A stretch of 64,000 nt of DNA from Blasia pusilla. Lineage: Eukaryota; Marchantiophyta; Marchantiopsida; Blasiales. Below are positions 48,588-58,609 of the stretch, one piece after another (position 1 is the stretch's first letter; every line of letters begins with the position of its first letter). The translations under genes were made by a program, and so were the position numbers. The notes under the pieces are model-generated. The model did no database searches, was not told the DNA's origin, and saw nothing but the letters and a program-made list of their open reading frames with translations. The DNA is taken from positions 9,920,001 to 9,984,000 of the forward strand of contig CM114272.1 in the NCBI GenBank assembly GCA_050084515.1. Direction: 5' to 3'.

Positions 48588-49222
48588 TCAACCTGTACAA
48601 CCTGCAGCAGCAACCCAATCCAATCCAAGGCAAGAGCAGTTTTTAGCAAGACAATTCACGGGCAAAACTAAAGTCCTGCTTCGGTATCACCCCACCCCTC
48701 TCAAACAATTGCACTCACTTGTGACGAGCGCTTGGCCACTTTGATACCTCAGCTGCACAGCACCGCATGACAGCTCCTGGAACCGGAAACCGCGTGTACG
48801 TTGTACCCACTCGTCACATGTGTTCATTCCTTTTCCTACAATGACCTCGAGCGCAGAGAAACTGAGACCGATATTTTCCCTGTCGATCACCGACTCTAGA
48901 GCAATCTAAGTCGGGAAAAACCAGACAGACGCGAGCGAAATTCCTGTTCCAAAAGCTCCTCGGAGACCAACTTGAAGCGCCCTTCCACAGCCATCACCAG
49001 CGGATGACAACTGCGCCTGATGTGCGACGGTTTCTGTAGCGAAGATCTTCTCGCAGTCCCATAGTCACGCTGCCTCCCACACATGGCAGACCACATCGAA
49101 GGGGAAGACTCCGCTGTTCCCACTCCATTCCGATCGAGACGAGGGCAGCTGCGTTTTGACTCCCAAAAGATTGATTGACCCACAACCTCCCCCGCGAAGC
49201 CATGAACCACAATCACTCCCAC
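48588..49222 (-). CDS. Tentative three-exon gene, unrecognised product
   Basis: The anchor is the middle block 48905-48719. It opens after a strong acceptor (pyrimidine-rich, ending CCCGACTTAG) and closes at a strong donor (GTGAGTGC), with a 62-codon open frame containing NIGLSFSALEVIVGKGMNTC and DEWVQRTRGFRFQELSCGAV. A frame-compatible upstream exon is 49222-48998, ending CGCTG before GTGATGG; its N-terminal part is basic and Ser-rich, compatible with an organelle targeting peptide. A compatible terminal exon is 48601-48588, following a CTGCTGCAG acceptor and ending in TGA. Together these give 141 residues. I do not recognise the family, the first exon's start is arbitrary among several ATGs, and the terminal exon could be elsewhere. 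Confidence 0.3.
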
Positions 49223-49774
49223 CCGCCTTGCAGGCTCAATCGACGCTCACTCTACGTTCACCATCGATGATCGGCGGCATCCTTGAGACTCCCAGAAAGG
49301 GAAGCAGACACTCACAGTGGAAGCGGAGGCTGGCGCTATTCATCCTCAACCATCAGCCGCAGCTCCAGCGATCCATCCCCTCCACCCTCGGCAGCCGACC
49401 TCAAAGAGCGGACGATTTCGGGATGAAAGTCGGTGCAGTGAGCAGAGCACCTTGCCGAACCCAGAGTCTTCTACCATCGCTGTGCTCACAGTCTCCCCCG
49501 CAGCAGCTGCGCGATCCGAGCGTTCTCCCAAAGGAATGAGGGCCGCAACTTCGGCCCGCTTTTCATGTCGTCTGAAAAGCCCTCTCATCCCCTCAGAATC
49601 TCCGCGTCGGCGCCGTGGACATAAGCCCGTTCCCGGCCGTAGCTCCTCCGTCGCTAAAACGAGCGCGGCTCCGTCCGTCAGGACGCGCCTACTGTGCCTG
49701 TCCGTGACGACCTGCTCTAGCAGGTTCGTCTTCGTGTCATCTGGGAGGCGACCCGCAATTGCGAGTCGTAAGGG
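49223..49774. other. GC-rich flank, possible divergent promoter region
   Basis: Very GC-rich sequence with uninformative frames on both strands (49156-49778 plus, 49346-49588 minus). It sits between the tentative minus-strand gene and the plus-strand orphan frame, so it could hold promoters for either. GC content drops sharply at about 49780. Confidence 0.3.
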
Positions 49775-50320
49775 ATGATTAACCCCCGGAGTTACGCTAT
49801 ATATGGCGTTGGTGCATCCTTATATATTTTTAATTTGGTAGATATTGGTTTTTTTTTTCCATTTCTTTTGACGGAATTTAGAGCAATAACATATGTAGTC
49901 AGATTTGGAATCGGGTTAGTGGGTCCAAACCTAAAATTCTCCAAAGGGGCCATGGTCGGGTTCACCCTGGACGATATCCATTGCCTCGAGGGATTTAGAT
50001 GCATTCGGGGGTTTGACATGTGCCACTCTCCCTCTTGGTCCGGAGAAGTAAGATGTCGGATCCTTTTGATGTTTGGCTTGAACATTCACGAGAGCAACGG
50101 AGGCCTGCATCTCGTGAATGTGTTCTTACATTCTGACGTGCAAAGGAAATTGCATGCTTTGTTGTCTGAGGAATATCTGCTTGAGTGGGTTGGGTTGTCC
50201 CATGTGGAATTGCCCCATCGGTGGGAGATTTTGGAAGATGGTGCCATTCCACCTTGGCACTATAGGTATCGTTTTTACTGGGGCGCAGCTATAGGTTTGG
50301 GTTGGGGATCAAGGGTGTAA
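49775..50320 (+). CDS. Orphan 181-codon reading frame
   Basis: An uninterrupted frame starts MINPRSYAIYGVGASLY, with a hydrophobic stretch near residues 13-34 and three Trp/His-rich blocks in the second half (for example HVELPHRWEI and GAIPPWHYRYRFYWG). No domain is recognised, composition is intermediate and no splice partners were found. A minus-strand frame overlaps part of it (49792-50085). It could be a chance frame in decayed repeat DNA, a fragment of a transposon protein or a lineage-specific gene. I list it because it is the longest unexplained single frame in the island. Confidence 0.25.
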   Translation: MINPRSYAIYGVGASLYIFNLVDIGFFFPFLLTEFRAITYVVRFGIGLVGPNLKFSKGAMVGFTLDDIHCLEGFRCIRGFDMCHSPSWSGEVRCRILLMFGLNIHESNGGLHLVNVFLHSDVQRKLHALLSEEYLLEWVGLSHVELPHRWEILEDGAIPPWHYRYRFYWGAAIGLGWGSRV

Positions 50321-50819
50321 CTGTTCTCTTCCTTCCTGTCAATCTTGCAAGCTTGATATAACTTTTTCATTCCCCACGATCTATGGATTCATATGGAGTC
50401 TTTGTCCTTCCATCTCAGACGTTCCTAAAGTAGGGGATAATCCACAAACTCTATTTTTCGGGAGAAAATTCGTTGGTTATCTGCCCTACAATATTCAATG
50501 TAATGTCGATGCGGCCTTGCCTCCCGACTCATTAGTGTTGCCATCGGCCTCTTTGGACAAGTAGAATCCCATGTAGTGAATGTGAAAACATTCATGTCCG
50601 AAAAATCTGTGTCCCCTACATAATTATAGTAGGCTTGGAGTCGATTATCTCCTCACCCCTTCCCCTCTCTGTCTCTCTGACTTTACCTCCTCCTCTCATT
50701 GATCTATATAGATCAAAAGGGGACCCCCATCACTTTTCTGCAAGTATACTATTAGAATTGAAGAAACTATGGCCTGGAAAGAGGTCATATTCTTTGTTGG
50801 ATCAAGATCCTATCACCCA

Positions 50820-51598
50820 TGTCATGCGCATACACATCGCTACACAACATATATCGCTACCATCGAACATACACACAAACACGCACGATCTCATGCTTAC
50901 TCATGGCATCCAAACAACGAGACGAGGAGTACCAAAATATCTCCAATTAAATGAAGTAGATGTCATATCACATCTCTCTCAACATCTCACACCAAGCTCT
51001 CCATGGTGCGCACTCTCTCTTATGTCAAACCAAACCCACTCTCCTAATGAGAGGCTTGGGTTATACACACAAGGCAAGCAAGACCATAGCTCTGCCGCCT
51101 CATGCCAAGAGGTTCAACAAAGATATAATGAGTTCTCAAGCTCTCTCTCTTGGAGGTATACCCCCTTCCCTCTCCCAATCTCTCTCCTCGGTAACCTATG
51201 CTCGCAAGTCACCTCCTTGGCTCTTGACCTGCTGTAGCGGGTGAAGGGCCACTTCCCAAAGTAGAAATTCAACTATACTCCAAATGGAAACTTATCCTAA
51301 ATAGCAAGTTTCTCTATATGGCTCCAAATGAGCCGAAACGAAGGGGACACCTGCTCTCTCACGTTACTCGGGGCCTCAGTTGGTCATCCTCGACCTCCTA
51401 AGGCTGTCCTCAAGTATCTTTGAAGGCACTCTATTAGATCTCGCCGATCAATCCTAACAATCGTGACAGCTGTCGTGCGCATACACATCATTACACAACA
51501 TACATCGTTGTCATCGAACATACACACAAACCTGCACGATCCCATGCTAACTCATGGCATCCAAACAACGAGATGAGGAGAACCAAAATATCTCCAAT
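50820..51598 (+). mobile_element. Direct-repeat-flanked element (TRIM-like candidate)
   Basis: Two 128-bp direct repeats, 50820-50947 and 51471-51598, share TG(T)C(A/G)TGCGCATACACATC at the start, CATCGAACATACACACAAAC in the middle and CCAAAATATCTCCAAT at the end. They flank a 523-bp body. The body and left repeat occur again, diverged, on the minus strand at 25080-25620, showing this is a dispersed family. The arrangement recalls terminal-repeat retrotransposons in miniature, but the repeats do not end in CA and I could not verify a primer-binding site or target duplication. The body has a long plus-strand frame (50635-51237) with no recognisable protein. Confidence 0.5.
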
Positions 51599-51916
51599 CG
51601 CCCCTCTATCTAGTGGTTAGGTCCCTCTAACTCCAAATAGCCATCTATCCCTACCTACCATGACATGCATCTCTCGGACGCTAAGAGCAAAAAGGTCGTG
51701 TGCTCATGTGGCCCCATCGTTAGTCGCCTTCTTGTCATCCATGTCACAGAAACAAGTCGGAATGTAGAACTACCTACTCTATGTACATCTAGGACACATC
51801 AATTGACCCTCAGGAACCCTAGTGAGAGGTGGCGTCAAACATGCCATATGCCATCCTCTCAAACACTCCATTATCCTACAAAAAGTGAGCACCGTGGCGT
51901 ATAAGGTAGACCTATA
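51599..51916. other. Spacer, no gene seen
   Basis: A short plus-strand frame (51665-51904) has no recognisable motif. The stretch joins the direct-repeat element to the chromovirus remnant. The junction at about 51917 looks like a truncation point. Confidence 0.35.
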
Positions 51917-52242
51917 GACGCATATGAAAATCCATAATGTGTTTCATATCTCTCTTCTTCGATCTTTTTTTCCACGTCCTAAAAAATTTGAGGACAATAT
52001 TCACCCTCCATTACTTTCTCAAATGGTAGAAGATCACGAAGAATTTGAAATGGAACGTATCTTGAAGAAACAGAATGGAGGAGCTCATCACCAACGAATC
52101 TAATACTTGATCCAATGGAAAGGATATCAATTGTTTGAGACCACATGGGAACCCTCAACCAACTTGGCCAACGCACCATTGATAGTGCAAGACTTTGAAA
52201 TTTCTCACAACGATGACAATGTGTCTTAAATGGGGGGAGATT
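51917..52242 (+). pseudogene. pol: Chromovirus (Ty3/gypsy) pol C-terminus with chromodomain
   Basis: The plus strand reads HMKIHNVFHISLLRSFF, the usual sequence just after integrase in gypsy pol. It then reads EEFEMERILKKQNGGAHH, RI, a stop, YLIQWKGYQLFETTWEP and STNLANAPLIVQDFE, which is a chromodomain with its aromatic cage residues in YLIQWKGY and the W of TTWEP. The reading ends with a natural stop just before a polypurine tract (TGGGGGGAGA, 52231-52240) and the LTR. One TAA inside the chromodomain and loss of everything upstream make it a dead 3' end. The chromodomain assigns it to the chromovirus clade. Confidence 0.82.
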
Positions 52243-52512
52243 TGTAATCATTCTTTATTAGTCATAGTTATGTTAAAGTCTACAACATGTAACCCATAAG
52301 TGGGAAAGAACCAACTAAAAAGAGAAAAGACAAAGAACATGAGATAAAGAAGAGAGTGGGGCTATAGGTTGGTGAAAAATAAAATAAGGATGAGGTTGAG
52401 GGTGGATGTGATGAGATGAATATCTCTAAGTATATAAAGGAAGAAGGGAGGCCTCGAGGGGCATTATATCCTTGAGCAACTCTAGAGTGGTCTTATGAGA
52501 TTGAGAGTTACA
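52243..52512 (+). repeat. 270-bp 3' LTR of the chromovirus remnant
   Basis: Starts TGTAATCATTC directly after the polypurine tract and ends GAGAGTTACA, giving the short inverted termini TGTAA/TTACA. A TATA box (AGTATATAAAGG) lies at 52430-52440 in the promoter position. The sequence immediately beyond 52512 belongs to a different element on the opposite strand, so this LTR marks the insertion point. Confidence 0.8.
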
Positions 52513-52843
52513 TATTATAGCTAATTTGAAACTTGACACCATATCACCTTCAAGAACAAGATTTATCTTAATCTTAGACACGTACTCTCAAACATACTTT
52601 TTGATATTCCTTCCATCAAACCTCCCCAACTTTTTTATAATTTCTTGGAGAACCCTTGTTGATCTTTGCTTTCTCATGTGAATTCCATTTTGTTGGCTCA
52701 ACAATGTTGTCAAAGTTGAGAGATGATCCTCAGCGCCCTTAGTTCCAATTGATACAACACCACCCAAAGAAGTTACCTTGAAAAAACCACAACTTACAAA
52801 ACACAATCTATCGCCTCAAAGATCTCTCGATTGAAGCATTATT
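52513..52843 (-). pseudogene. gag: 5' end of gag of a minus-strand Ty3/gypsy element
   Basis: The minus strand encodes VSIGTKGAEDHLSTLTTLLS and LQEIIKKLGRFDGRNIKKYV, then a TGA, then EYVSKIKIN and LEGDMVSS, matching the start of gag in the plus-strand element at 59900-60160 block for block. It follows a primer-binding-site-like stretch (AATAATGCTTCAATCGAGAG) directly after the LTR. It is cut at 52513 by the chromovirus LTR, and the remainder of the element is not found elsewhere in the window. Confidence 0.85.
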
Positions 52844-54273
52844 TGTCGTGTCGAGAGCTTTCTTCAAGTAAGGATGGACATTCTAGTTGCGATAGTCATT
52901 GATATAAGATTGAATTCTATAAGAAATTTTTTAATATAGAATCACTACATACCCTCTCCATTCTCTCACAATAGAAATCACGAATGATAGTATCAAGGCT
53001 ATCACTTCTTCATAACATCTAACCCAAAATTTCCTAACTATTAAATCTCTCTAAACTACTTTACGCTTGTATTAGGATTACACATGGACAAAGTCCATGT
53101 ATGCTGACTTATGTCTGTGCGGGCCTGGGTACCTACGGCCCGGTTACGAGGCAGTGTAGAATCCACTATGCAGATTGCAAGCGGGCCTCGCTACGGGTGT
53201 GGGCTCCATCAGCCCGGATCTACGTGGCGGGCTTAGATGTGAGCCGGAGATGTCTTGATTTATTTATTTTCGTACAACCTTCACTTATACACAAGAAAAA
53301 GGGCACAACTAGTATTGAAGCCTACTCGAGCATGCCTATTTACAGCCATAGATCGCTAAATAAGGACATACGAAATACAATCTGAAATCATTTCATATGT
53401 GACAATAGGAAGTATTACCAAAGTTAACGATTGCATGACCTAGTTTACGAATGCCTCTCCAAATTGTTAGACTAGATAACGAGTAAAGCACTGAACGAGA
53501 AAAAGAACCTTTACGTGGTATGGATTAAGAAAAGGAAAATCGGGTACGACTCGCGCCATCCTTATCCATGATTGATGAACATTTTCCATTCCCCACAATA
53601 ATGAGGTATCGTAGAATTTCCCTCCAAGAGGGATAATCCACTCTCATTAAAAAAGTAACAAGTTTAAATCCATCCACTATGCCTAGAATGACAAGGGAAC
53701 TCTTCTAAGATAACATTTCTCTCCAAATAATCATCTACACACATATTAGACCCTCAAAACTCTCGAAGAATATATCAAGGTGAAGTTACTCTCCCAAGAG
53801 GGCTCTAATTGGAAAAGCAAACAAGTCCAATGCCATCTACTCACAAGTGACAAGAGAAACTTGAGAAATGAAGTTTAAGGTGATGAATCCTTGAAGGTCT
53901 TTCCTCTTTTGATCACAAGAGATCCACAAAGATGATAAAATAAGGCTAATGTTATCTTGCATCATATGGCTTCTTCTCAAGGCTAAGCCAATCCCATTTT
54001 GATACAAGTAGATTACTTTTAATCCCTTCATTAAATATCCCCTAAACCCACTTCATATCCTCCCAAGTGCCCTAGTCAACAATGAAGACTACTTTAGTTT
54101 TATTTTTATTAATACACCAACCCATTACTTTAATTTTAGATTTCCCATGTCTCATTTATTACCTCTTTTTCTGAAGTTGGGCTCACACAAATAACGCATG
54201 ATAAACATGTTTAAACTTGAAAATTAATTTTCCTAAGCTAATTTATTTAGTACTTATAAAACTCTCTCTAACA
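52844..54273 (-). repeat. 5' LTR of the minus-strand Ty3/gypsy element
   Basis: On the minus strand it starts TGTTAGAGAGAG (54273) and ends TCGACACGACA (52844). It aligns along its length with the plus-strand LTR at 58610-59833: shared blocks include GGTCATGCAATC, CTTCCTAT(T/C)GTCACATATG, TATGTCCTTAT and GTTATGAAGAAGTGAT equivalents. It is 1430 bp, of which about 210 bp (53072-53281) are absent from the other copy, so the native length is about 1220 bp, very close to the 1224-bp partner. Confidence 0.88.
53072..53281. mobile_element. 210-bp GC-rich insertion inside the minus-strand LTR
   Basis: This segment is missing from the otherwise colinear LTR at 58610-59833 and is much GC-richer than its surroundings. 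It is flanked by CGCTTGTA on the left and CACTTATA on the right, an imperfect 8-bp repeat that could be a decayed target-site duplication. Near the left end is the palindrome ACATGGAC AAA GTCCATGT. It has no coding capacity. The class is unknown; a MITE or a SINE-like retroposon are both possible. Confidence 0.6.
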
Positions 54274-54359
54274 CTAATAATAGAAGAATATATATAATGG
54301 ATAATTTTACCATACGATAACGGTTTCTTACTATATTCAAAAAAAGATTCAAGTCTAGG

Positions 54360-55330
54360 GAGCCATAGTCTAGTTGCAAGACAATAACAATTCTGGAGTC
54401 CATTGTAAATCCAACGCGGCTCAAAAGTTCTATTTTACTACACTTGCAAATTAATCACAATTCTATTGTAAAATGCTTGCGTTTGACTTGTAGATTGATA
54501 AGTCATTTGCGAGGGCTTGCTAGTCTATTTAGTTGAAAATATGGTGTAAAAATTTACTTGTAACTCACTTGCAAAATGGTCATAAAATAGACGTACAATA
54601 GTAAAAAATAGTTGTAAAATAGCAAATCCAAGTAGTAGTTTTGGACTTGCAAGCCATTTGCAAGGAACTTGCAAAGTTGTGGTTTTTTGCATTTACAAAC
54701 TAGTTACTTTATGCTCTTTTTTTATTTTGGCATTTTTTTTTTATCGATAAATCAAGTTTTCAATGGGGCTTTGACTCCTTCCGATTATTCTTGGAGATGG
54801 CTTTTTTTTTTTCTCTTTCAATTCTTATGGTTTAGAACAAAGAATTTTGAGAAAAAAATTGCTATGAACTTCACTCATTCATGTGTCCTTCAACATAAAT
54901 ATATTTCAACTAAGGCCTAGCTTCAATATAGAAGGAAACTAATTGCAAAGTGAGGAGAGGAGTCTCTAAAAGTTACAAGTAAAAGAGAAATAGAGAGGTT
55001 TTGAGGCGAAAGGGGAATTTATGGTTGACGTTTTGATTTTGAGACTTGCAAGTTAGTAGTTGCGAGTTCCGAGACTTGTAAGCAACTTGCAGGTTGTGAG
55101 TTTTAGGACTTGAAAATGACTTGCAAGTTGCGAGTCTCTTGCGACTCTAATGTAAGACCCATACTCGCAAAGTGCAATTCCCATTCGAGATAATTTGCAA
55201 GTATGACCAAAAATCACGTTTGTGGGTTTGTTACGAGCTCAATACAAATCACAACAGAACTATAGTCTAGACTCGCAAACCAACAATGACTTACAAACCT
55301 ACGTGGAACTGCAATGGACCCAAAATCCCT
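54360..55330. repeat. Irregular array of ACTTGCAA-type words
   Basis: The octamer ACTTGCAA, its complement TTGCAAGT and one-base variants (ACTTGTAA, ACTCGCAA, TTGCGAGT) recur more than twenty times over about 970 bases with no fixed period. The spacing looks like a degenerate simple repeat rather than a tandem satellite. Confidence 0.5.
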
Positions 55331-57650
55331 AGTAGTGGTTGTTTGTAATTCACATGAATGAGATTTTCAACTTACCATATAAGCCATATATCGATGTAAA
55401 GAAGTAGACTACCTAGTTTAGTAAAAAAAGTATAAGACTGAAGAAAAGGGAACAAGACTAGATTTGTGTTGAGCCAAATGAATGGGAGTTTTATGCTTAA
55501 ATACATTGGTTTAGAAATGCCTTACCAAAGAAATCAAGGATACCTGGTGAATGTGATGGTGGTATTGACCTACAAAATCTCCTTAGGTATGATGATTGGT
55601 ACGTTTCTATTGATTTGAGTGAAGAAGAGTTCAAGAATTTTGAATCTTAACCATAATTTATTGAGATTTTATCCAATAAGTGGAAATTTTTATATGAATT
55701 TAGTGATCCATCGATTCATTAATCACTAGATACACCAATGGAGATGCTAATATTTCCACTTCAAACCCACAAAAATCTAAAAGTAGTAAATGTGAAGTTG
55801 GAGCTTACAAAGAAAGTTGGAGAACCAAAGCATGCTCCCAATCATGTGTTTTAGGATAACCAAACAAGAAAAGAAAGTCAAGAGCTATTGATGATACTAT
55901 TACATGATGAATGAATACATATATTCAAGATTGAAAACCAAATAAGTCCAAACATACCATCCCGCCCCCACGCACACGTTCTTTGGGAACTCGAGTCACC
56001 TGGCCAAGGGTATGGCACGGGGGCAAGTTGTGAGACAATTAAGGCATAGGAAAGCGATGGAGGAAGTCTAGGGACATGTGTGGATGCAGGGGGCAAGATA
56101 GGACGTGGGGATCAATGGCGAGGCGGGGACGGACACATAGATGGGTTGTGGGGACGAGTTGGCATGGGTGGGGGAGAGGAGCAGGAATGGGTGCTAGATG
56201 CGTGATGTAGGAAAATTTTCGGACATTTTTTCAGACATATGAAAGTCCTAGGGATGGACATGTTTGAGGGAGAATGTTGGAGCTAATGTCTCAAATGTTC
56301 AAACTTGGACGAATATATGGAGCTTGAGGTGGAGGAAGAAAAGAAAAATGGACAATTATTGATAAATTCTATTCGTGAAATTTGAGTAAGTATGATTGAT
56401 CTCAATATCTATAATCATTCAAGTAAGAAATTGTATCATAAAACTCCTTAAAAAATATTATTCATACTAATTAACTATTTCATGCTCTTCCTTTTTCTAC
56501 TATGAATCAAGAATTGTTCATAGAACTCTAACCTTCAACCTCTCATCCAATAGGTTAGTCTCTTATGATAAAGGTTCTCCATGTAGGATAACAAAGGTAT
56601 GCAACACTCCACACGCAAGCCCGATTTAGAAACCATTTCTAGGGACATTGCATAAAAATTTTAATCTTTTTTTCAAATGCCAAAATTATTTTCTATTATC
56701 ACTTTTGCCTTTGAAGTATGTATATGGAAGATTTTTTCCGATGGACCATCTTGATTCAATTATCAATGAATTTTTTTTCGGAAACCATGGTTGAAGGGGA
56801 TAAATGCTATCCTCAAATACTGTAGGCGATATACTTGATTATATCCATGTTCAAGGGGCAAAGCAATTTCTATTTGAAAAGATTTTTTTTTCTCTTCATT
56901 CCATGAAATAATTTGGATTATCTTAAACGTGCAACATTAAGAGTGGAGTAAGGTATAGTACAAAATAAGTCTCAAAAATTCATAAGAACATTACAAAGGA
57001 CTAAATAGTGAAAGTGGCGATTCTTATAGTGCTCTAGGAAGTAGTGAATAATACGTTTGAATTTTAGTTTTATGTGAGACTCATTTGTATCTCTTTTGAT
57101 TTTTGAATCTCTTATTATATACTAATTAACATTCATATATTTGATCCTTCATTTCATCAATTGTTGGCCATCTGCTAAATTTGGAAAATAATTTATGTCT
57201 AATTGAGAGAATGTCAATGACAAAAATTAATTATCCAATGCCATACAAGTCACGCAAGATTCATAGTTGAGGATTAAGGGAAAATCAATACACACTTTGA
57301 TAATTCTCTTGGCTTATGAATGACCTTCCATCATATGAATCATCTTGCTATGACCCAAAACTATCCACTTCCACTTGATTTACTTACATGCCACTCTTTA
57401 ACCTTGAAATAGAACCAGGATAAATTTTGGTTGTCATCTTAAGTGGTCCCCATCATCCATATTATTACTGGAAAATACATGCAAACAAATGACATGAGGG
57501 TAAACAATTTGTTTGACAATCTATATTATTATGGACGACACCGATCTCAACAACAAACACCTTTCTATTTGGCACGTGTCCTTTTAGGTGGCCTCTGCTT
57601 ATGACACATGTCCTCTCTAAAAGTTTAGAACATCTAACTAAGATCTCAAG

Positions 57651-57755
57651 AGTTCTTTCAGTCTAGACTAGATTGAAAGAACTAGTCTAGACAATAAGAA
57701 GTACTTTTTAAAATGTGAAAATTTTAATCATGATTGGTCCTCGGACCAATCATGA
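57651..57755. repeat. Cluster of inverted repeats with a 28-bp near-perfect palindrome
   Basis: TCATGATTGGTCC at 57728-57740 is the exact complement of GGACCAATCATGA at 57743-57755, with a 2-base centre. About 45 bases upstream, GTTCTTTCA and TGAAAGAAC form a second stem around TCTAGACTAGA-type sequence (57652-57684), and TCTAGAC then recurs. The cluster may be the hairpin portion of a small transposon. Confidence 0.8.
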
Positions 57756-58410
57756 GAAAAAAAACAAGAAGGAAATTACATTTACATAGGAGTAAACTTT
57801 AAAATGACCTTTAAAATACCAAGAAAAAATTATTTTGATTTGAATACATTTATTAAAAAGAAGAGATCACCTAAAATTGAAACTTATTCCCCATGTGATA
57901 AAATTAAGTCAAAATTTAAAAAACAAGAAAAAAAATCTCGCAGATCATGTAGAACCTTCAAAAACTACCTATCCTTTAAGAGTCCTTAACCCCTAAAAGC
58001 CCAACCTCTTTTACGCCATTCCATCCATTATTTTTTTACAGAATATCCCACCATTAAAAATTAATTTCCACGGTTCAGATTGTAGATGATAAGATCATGT
58101 ACGTGGCTATGAATTTTATTCCAATCAGATGTGAGATGGAGATTTCCCACAGTTGAGAATTATTGGGTCCCCTTAGATAATTTTCGGTCTCTATTATTTC
58201 TTCCCACTTTGGAAGCTTGCCACTAAGTGGGCTTTTAGGATAAATCAAAATAGTTTTTTGGATTGGGTTATCAATACAATTCTCCACCAACTCCCAAAAT
58301 TTTGAATCATTCACATCATTTAGGTGGAAATTGTACTACATAAGATGTTTGGGGGTCTCAACATGATCACTTGAGAGAGGTGTTACATATGCTGTTATGT
58401 GATCCTTTCC

Positions 58411-58553
58411 ACACCCAACTCTACATCCTTATGTGGGATTTGAACCCACTAGACTGCCAAATAATCTAGGAGTTAGTTATATGACCCTTTACACACCATA
58501 TCTACATACTCATGAGGGATTTGAACCCACTAGATTGCCAACTCAATCAGGAG
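58411..58553. repeat. 81-bp-period duplication carrying a B-box-like motif
   Basis: GGGATTTGAACCCACTAGA(C/T)TGCCAA occurs at 58435 and 58516, with matching flanks (CTACATxCTxATG before, CAGGAGT or TAGGAGT after). On the minus strand each reads GTGGGTTCAAATCCCxC, which matches a tRNA T-arm and a pol III B box, but no tRNA body accompanies either copy. It could be tRNA-derived. Confidence 0.7.
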
Positions 58554-58609
58554 TCATACCGGTGTCGTATAATAAAATCAACCAGTGTGTAAACTCCTTC
58601 GTCATTAAG

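Larger units (their letters stand above)
54274..58609. other. Intergenic tract between two divergent gypsy 5' LTRs
   Basis: No gene is supported. 54360-55330 is rich in the words ACTTGCAA and TTGCAAGT in irregular array. 55440-55860 has gene-like codon texture but only short frames. 55980-56200 is strongly G-rich on the plus strand (GGGGGCAAG, GGCGGGGACGG, GGTGGGGGAG). 57480-57760 contains TCTATATTATTATGG and several inverted repeats reminiscent of small transposon ends. A short duplication lies at 58411-58553. A minus-strand frame at 58075-58314 shows no recognisable domain. Confidence 0.4.

Noticed and set aside
58420-58450. tRNA gene on the minus strand
   Set aside because: A perfect T-arm (GTGGG TTCAAAT CCCAC) is present, but no acceptor stem, anticodon arm or D-arm can be folded around it, and a copy 81 bases away is equally incomplete.
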